From assembly GCA_003153125.1 (NCBI GenBank), contig PLWW01000050.1, positions 38,748 to 84,689 of the forward strand: 45,942 bases of DNA. The letters are read 5' to 3'. Origin of the DNA: Candidatus Dormiibacterota bacterium. Its GTDB lineage: Bacteria > Chloroflexota > Dormibacteria > Aeolococcales > Aeolococcaceae. Made by a program: the position numbers and the translations under genes. Positions 42,245 through 45,942 of the stretch are shown piece by piece. Position 1 is the first letter of the stretch. Each line of letters opens with the position of its first letter. The notes under the pieces were generated by a model. It searched no databases, was not told the DNA's origin, and was given only the letters and a program-made list of their open reading frames with translations.

Positions 42245-42898
42245 TCAGCGCGCGCCGGCTGCCTCGCCGACCGGGATCTCGGCGTCGATCCAGGACTGGA
42301 GCGCGTCGCCCGATTCCCACGAGGTGATCAGCGCGTAGCGGGGCTCCGGTCCGGGGTTGTGGACGACGTGCCAGAGCCGCTGCGTGTCGATGACGAACTG
42401 CATGCCGGGATGGAGCGGGATCAGTGACTCCGTCGAGGCATCCTCCTTGTCCTCGCGGAGGATGAAGGTGGCGCCGGTGCTGCCGCCCAGCTCGAGCCAC
42501 GAGCGCACCACCCAGCCCTCGCCGTCCGGGTTGAGGCGGTTGTTGTCGTCGAGGTGAAGCTGACGGCGTGCATATGGCTCATCGCTGGGGTTGAGCTTGA
42601 TGACCCGGACGCGCCCGAAGCGCGCGCCGACAGCTTCCACGTAGCGAACCAGCGACGGCGCGATGTCGCGGTTCTTCGTCCAGACCCCGTCCTTGTCAGG
42701 CTTGCCGTGGTCCCAGAACCCCGCGCACTCCATCTCGCCGAGCGCCGACGCGAGCGGCGCGAAATTGGTGTCTCCTCCGCTCTTCCAGTCGAGGTATTCC
42801 AGCCCCAGCCATTCACTCGGCGGGATGGCCGGGCCGGCATGGTCGCGGAGCACGACGAAGCCGGAGTCGGCAAAGATCGGCAGGGTGCGATGGGCCAT
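42245..42898 (-). CDS. Putative Fe(II)-dependent oxygenase (aspartyl hydroxylase-like fold)
   Basis: About 217 residues. RRQLHLDDNNRLNPDG gives an HxD pair (H115, D117), and QRLWHVVHNPGPEPRYALI gives a distal His (H177 or H180) and Arg. This is the layout of the 2-His-1-carboxylate 2-oxoglutarate oxygenases and aspartyl beta-hydroxylase-type enzymes. The overall family is not certain, and a cupin is an alternative. ATG 42898 has GGAG about 10 nt upstream. It is divergent from the IMPase-family gene at 42999. Confidence 0.6.
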   Translation of the reverse strand: MAHRTLPIFADSGFVVLRDHAGPAIPPSEWLGLEYLDWKSGGDTNFAPLASALGEMECAGFWDHGKPDKDGVWTKNRDIAPSLVRYVEAVGARFGRVRVIKLNPSDEPYARRQLHLDDNNRLNPDGEGWVVRSWLELGGSTGATFILREDKEDASTESLIPLHPGMQFVIDTQRLWHVVHNPGPEPRYALITSWESGDALQSWIDAEIPVGEAAGAR

Positions 42899-42986
42899 GG
42901 CTGCGGGACTCCTCTGGGGATGGAACGCCGACGGGTCATCGTGGCGGCGATAGGGTACCCCCCGGCGCACCGGCCCGGGTCGCCGG

Positions 42987-42992
42987 TAGGCT
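42987..42992 (+). promoter_or_regulatory. -10 element, leaderless promoter of the second IMPase gene
   Basis: TAGGCT ends 6 nt before ATG 42999, with no Shine-Dalgarno. Confidence 0.45.
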
Positions 42993-42998
42993 GTCCGC

Positions 42999-43802
42999 AT
43001 GGCCAGCCACTCCGCCGCCGCCCTCACTGAGGAGCTGGCGCTCGCGCAGCAGCTGGCCGACGCGGCTGACGCCATCTCGATGGAGCGGTTCCGAGCCCTT
43101 GACCTGGTGGTCACGACCAAACCGGACCTCAGCCCGGTGACCGAGGCAGACCACGGCATCGAGCGGGCCCTTCGCGACCAGCTCGCTCTGCAGCGCCCGA
43201 GCCACGCCATCGTGGGCGAGGAGTTCGGCGGGAACCCGGCCGCGCGCGCGGGCTGGCGCTGGGTGATCGACCCCATCGACGGCACCAGGAGCTTCGTGCG
43301 CGGCAACAGCACCTGGGGAACCCTCATCGCCCTGCAGCACGACGGACGGACCATGGTGGCCGTCGCCTCCACGCCCGCCTCCGGGCACCGCTACGCCGCG
43401 CTGCGGGATGGCGGGGCGACAGTCGACGGGCTCACGCTGCAGGTCTCGCGGGTCAGCAGCATCGGGGAGTCGATGCTCGCCCACACCTCCGTGTCCGGCT
43501 TCGTCCGCGTCGGCCTCGAGGACGCCCTGGCCCGCCTGGCGTCCCGCTGCTGGGATGCCCAGGGCCTCGGCAACACCCACTCGCACCTCGCCGTGGCGCA
43601 AGGCACTGCGGACATCGGCTGGACGTCGCGCGCCAACCTCTGGGACTACGCCGCGCTCGCGCTCATCGTCGAGGAGGCGGGCGGGCGGTTCCTCGATCGG
43701 TCCGCCGACGGACCACTGGGCGGCACCGGGCTATCCACCAACGGCCTGCTCCACGACGAGGTCATCGCGTTCACGGACGCCGATCGCGACCGCCACCCCT
43801 GA
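42999..43802 (+). CDS. Inositol monophosphatase-family phosphatase, HisN paralogue
   Basis: About 267 residues. SPVTEADHGIE, IVGEEFGG, WVIDPIDGTRSFVRG and ANLWDYAALALIVEEAGG keep the IMPase metal-binding motifs. The N-terminal half aligns closely with hisN at 40030 (LAxxLADxAD, TKPDxSPVTEAD, RPSHAxxGEE). It may be a second histidinol-phosphatase or an inositol- or nucleotide-phosphate phosphatase. A leaderless start follows TAGGCT. It is convergent with the fatty acyl-CoA reductase, 12 bp apart. Confidence 0.88.
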   Translation: MASHSAAALTEELALAQQLADAADAISMERFRALDLVVTTKPDLSPVTEADHGIERALRDQLALQRPSHAIVGEEFGGNPAARAGWRWVIDPIDGTRSFVRGNSTWGTLIALQHDGRTMVAVASTPASGHRYAALRDGGATVDGLTLQVSRVSSIGESMLAHTSVSGFVRVGLEDALARLASRCWDAQGLGNTHSHLAVAQGTADIGWTSRANLWDYAALALIVEEAGGRFLDRSADGPLGGTGLSTNGLLHDEVIAFTDADRDRHP

Positions 43803-43814
43803 GAGGGGCTTCGG

Positions 43815-45800
43815 TCAGAGGTGGATGCCGCGCATGAGCATTCCCAGCGCGTATCCCTCGGGTGTCACCGGCGCGTCCGCGTCGGCCCCGTCCGGGTCAC
43901 CGGTGGGTTGCGCGCCGCTGTCCGGGAGCATGTTGTAGGCCGCGCTCATGATCAGGTTGTGCAGTCCGGGCAGCACCGCCTGGGTCAGCTCGCCGAACTT
44001 ACCGAGGCGTGTGGACACCTCGTGGGGGCGGGTGATCATCGCCTGCACCACCATCGCCGCAGCCTCCTCGGGGCTGATCGTCGGGAAGTTCTTGTAGATG
44101 CCGGTCGGGGCGATCATCGGGGTGCGCACCAGCGGCATGTGCACAGTGGTCAGGGCGATGCCGTCGGCGGCGATCTCCGACGACAGGCAGCGCGAGTAGG
44201 CGTCGAGCGCCGCCTTGCTGGCCACGTAGGCGGCGAACCGCGGCGGGTAGGTCTGACCGCCGATGGAGGTGATGTTGATGATGTGGCCGGAACCGCTCTC
44301 GCGCATGCTGGGCAGTGCGGCCATGATCAGCGCGATGGCGCCGAAATAGTTGAGCTGCATGGTGCGCTCGAAGTCATGGAAGCGCTCCAGCGAGTCAACG
44401 ACGGACCGCCGGATCGAGCGGCCGGCGTTGTTGATGAGAACGTCGACGCGCCCGTGCTCCGCCAGGACCGACTCGATCATCGCCCGGCACGCTGCGGGGT
44501 CGCTGAGATCGGTCGGGTGGAGGTGGACGGTGCCCCCGAGCGCCTCAGATTCGGCCTTCATCTCCTCGAGCTTCTCGACGCCGCGAGCCACCCCGACGAC
44601 GGTGGCCCCCGAGCCCGCCAGGGCGGTCGCCACGGCGCGGCCGATGCCGCTGGAGGCGCCGGTGATGACCACCACCTTGGCCCCGGCGACGCGGCGGATG
44701 TTGTGCGCCGTGGGCAGGTCGGGGTCGAGGTGCCGCTCCCAGAAGTCCCACAGCTTCCACGCGTAGTCGTGCAGCGGCGGGACGCTGATGCCACTCCCGT
44801 GCAGGGCTGCCTGGGCGTCCGTGGCATCGAACGTGGCCGGGTAGTCCATGTACTCCAGGGCGGTTTCAGGGATGCCGAGACGGCTGAGGATCTGCTGACG
44901 GGCCCGCCTGACGGCCGCCAGGCTGCCCACCATCTTCAGGGTGTCGCCGGGGATCATCCTGGTCATGCGACGGTCGAAGCGGAGTGCGAACTCGGGGGCG
45001 TGGGCGGCCCGGCAGAAGGTGTTGAGGGTGTCTCCCAGGGACAGCGGGGCGGGATCGACGAGGTGGAACGCACGGCTGTCGAGGCCCTCGAGGTGGGCGA
45101 TGTGGTCCATGGCGCTGGCCACGAAATCGACGGGAACGAGGTTGAGCGCGCCGCCCTCGGGGCCGACGAAGGGGGTCCACTGGGGAAACTCGCTGCGCAG
45201 CGTCTGGATCAGTTTGAACGCGTAGTAGGGCCCGTCGACGCGATCCGCCTCACCTGTTTGCGACGAGCCGACCACGATCCCGGGGCGGTAGACGCGCCAG
45301 GGGACGGTAGCCTCCTCGCGGACGATGCGCTCTGCCTCGTACTTGGTCGAGAAGTAAGGGTGGTCGAGCTCCTGACGCTCAGCGAACATTGCCTCGCTGA
45401 ACACGCCGCGGAACCGGCCGGCGATGGCGATGGAGCTGGCGTGGTGCAGCCGGGCCGCGCCGATGTCGTTGGCGAAGGCCACTGTGTGCCTGGTCCCGTC
45501 GACGTTGGCGCGCGTCGTGTCTTCAGCCGACGCCGTCAGGGTGTAGACGGCGGCGAGGTGGAAGAGGGTGGCGCCGCGCAGACGTTCGCGGTCCTCGTCG
45601 CTGACGGCAAGTCCCGGCGCACCGATGTCACCGGTCACCGCGTTGAGGCGACCGCCGGGGTCGTGGCGCCGGCGGAGCGCGTCGAAGCGGGCCCGCGAGC
45701 CCGGTCGCACGAGCACATCGACGTCGCCGCCACGGGCCAGCAGCAGCGGGATCAGCTGCCGCCCGATGAAACCCGTGGCACCGGTGACAAAGTAGTGCAC
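43815..45800 (-). CDS. Two-domain fatty acyl-CoA reductase (SDR-SDR)
   Basis: 661 residues. The N-terminal extended-SDR domain has GATGFIG (7-13) and YFSTKYEAE as the Tyr/Lys site. It resembles the acyl-CoA/thioester reductases. The C-terminal classical SDR domain (from about 376) has GASSGIG, NNAGRS and YVASKAA. The length and domain order match bacterial alcohol-forming or aldehyde-forming fatty acyl-CoA reductases (mycobacterial AcrA1-like, Marinobacter type). These reduce long-chain acyl-CoA toward aldehyde and alcohol for wax esters or ether lipids. GTG 45800 has GGAGG 5 nt upstream. It is divergent from a probable thiolase gene, which supports a fatty-acid role. Confidence 0.87.
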   Translation of the reverse strand: MHYFVTGATGFIGRQLIPLLLARGGDVDVLVRPGSRARFDALRRRHDPGGRLNAVTGDIGAPGLAVSDEDRERLRGATLFHLAAVYTLTASAEDTTRANVDGTRHTVAFANDIGAARLHHASSIAIAGRFRGVFSEAMFAERQELDHPYFSTKYEAERIVREEATVPWRVYRPGIVVGSSQTGEADRVDGPYYAFKLIQTLRSEFPQWTPFVGPEGGALNLVPVDFVASAMDHIAHLEGLDSRAFHLVDPAPLSLGDTLNTFCRAAHAPEFALRFDRRMTRMIPGDTLKMVGSLAAVRRARQQILSRLGIPETALEYMDYPATFDATDAQAALHGSGISVPPLHDYAWKLWDFWERHLDPDLPTAHNIRRVAGAKVVVITGASSGIGRAVATALAGSGATVVGVARGVEKLEEMKAESEALGGTVHLHPTDLSDPAACRAMIESVLAEHGRVDVLINNAGRSIRRSVVDSLERFHDFERTMQLNYFGAIALIMAALPSMRESGSGHIINITSIGGQTYPPRFAAYVASKAALDAYSRCLSSEIAADGIALTTVHMPLVRTPMIAPTGIYKNFPTISPEEAAAMVVQAMITRPHEVSTRLGKFGELTQAVLPGLHNLIMSAAYNMLPDSGAQPTGDPDGADADAPVTPEGYALGMLMRGIHL

Positions 45801-45855
45801 CTCGACCTCCTCGCAGTGAATCGCACCCCCGGGACGACCCCGAGAATAGCCCCCG

Positions 45856-45884
45856 GTGTGGCGCACCCACGCGCTGCGCCACAC
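45856..45884. repeat. Perfect 9-bp inverted repeat upstream of the acyl-CoA reductase
   Basis: GTGTGGCGC, an 11-nt loop, then GCGCCACAC. It lies 56 bp upstream of the reductase start, so it could fold in the leader RNA or serve as an operator. Confidence 0.6.
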
Positions 45885-45900
45885 TTGACATCGACGTCAA
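45885..45900. promoter_or_regulatory. TetR-like operator between reductase and thiolase genes
   Basis: TTGACATCGACGTCAA is a 16-bp inverted repeat with 14 matching positions centred on TCGA. Its size fits a TetR-family operator. The first six bases also match a consensus -35 box for the rightward gene. Confidence 0.45.
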
Positions 45901-45922
45901 ACCGCCCGGGGATCCCCCATCC

Positions 45923-45942
45923 ATGCCTGAAGCCGTCGTCGT
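45923..45942 (+). CDS. Start of a probable acetyl-CoA acetyltransferase (thiolase), truncated by the window
   Basis: Only the first codons are visible (MPEAVV). This matches the common N-terminus of actinobacterial-type thiolases, and the gene is divergent from the fatty acyl-CoA reductase. The assignment rests on six residues and context only. Confidence 0.35.

Noticed and set aside
1..45942. Mobile elements, tRNA/rRNA genes, prophage or defence islands
   Set aside because: No transposase, integrase, tRNA fold, rRNA stretch, restriction or toxin gene was found on reading both strands. All major open frames belong to chromosomal gene families.

Overview
The window is a very GC-rich bacterial chromosomal segment, densely packed with genes on both strands. 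I see no rRNA, tRNA, CRISPR array, insertion sequence, integrase or phage gene. Many gene contents look actinobacterial: an IMPase-type HisN, a two-domain fatty acyl-CoA reductase, an SCP2 protein, a GT87-like enzyme and NarL-type signalling. However, histidine synthesis uses the short HisG with HisZ, here fused in one protein, whereas most Actinomycetota use long HisG. This points to a high-GC Terrabacteria lineage near Chloroflexota or Dormibacterota. That placement is an inference, not a proof.

Layout. At 13-2520 lies a membrane GGDEF/EAL protein with an intact GGDEF site and an eroded EAL site. At 2729-10088 a LacI-type repressor is divergent from a tightly packed operon: an M24/creatinase-fold enzyme, 2-oxo acid dehydrogenase E1 alpha and beta, an aldehyde dehydrogenase and an E2 acyltransferase. 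Two identical palindromes lie between them. At 10121-14435 is a HlyD/MacB-type export operon ending in a lipoprotein. At 14490-17825 are a pterin dehydratase, an SDR, an SCP2 protein, a glycosyltransferase and a methyltransferase. At 17931-18705 are a frame-disrupted surface protein and a cold-shock protein.

18859-24662 is the most unusual block. It holds a NarL-type regulator, a lone receiver, a multi-spanning histidine kinase coupled by a 4-bp overlap to a receiver-HTH-class III cyclase fusion, and a divergent cyclic-nucleotide-binding protein with an unrecognised N-terminal domain. Two GTG-N8-CAC (CRP-like) palindromes lie between the cyclase and the binding protein. The set reads as a phosphorelay that would control a cyclic nucleotide with a local effector.

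24915-32815 holds an L,D-transpeptidase, an OmpR/histidine kinase pair, an alpha/beta hydrolase, a GT87-like enzyme and a large polytopic membrane protein. 32947-40818 is a histidine operon (hisC, hisZG fusion, D, B, H, A, F, I, N) with mostly 4-bp overlaps and no hisE. The right end has a tiny zinc-ribbon protein, an alcohol dehydrogenase, a putative Fe(II) oxygenase, a second IMPase-family phosphatase, and a fatty acyl-CoA reductase divergent from the first codons of a probable thiolase.

At least eight start codons lie 6-8 nt after a TANNNT -10 element and lack a Shine-Dalgarno sequence. Leaderless translation therefore appears common in this genome.
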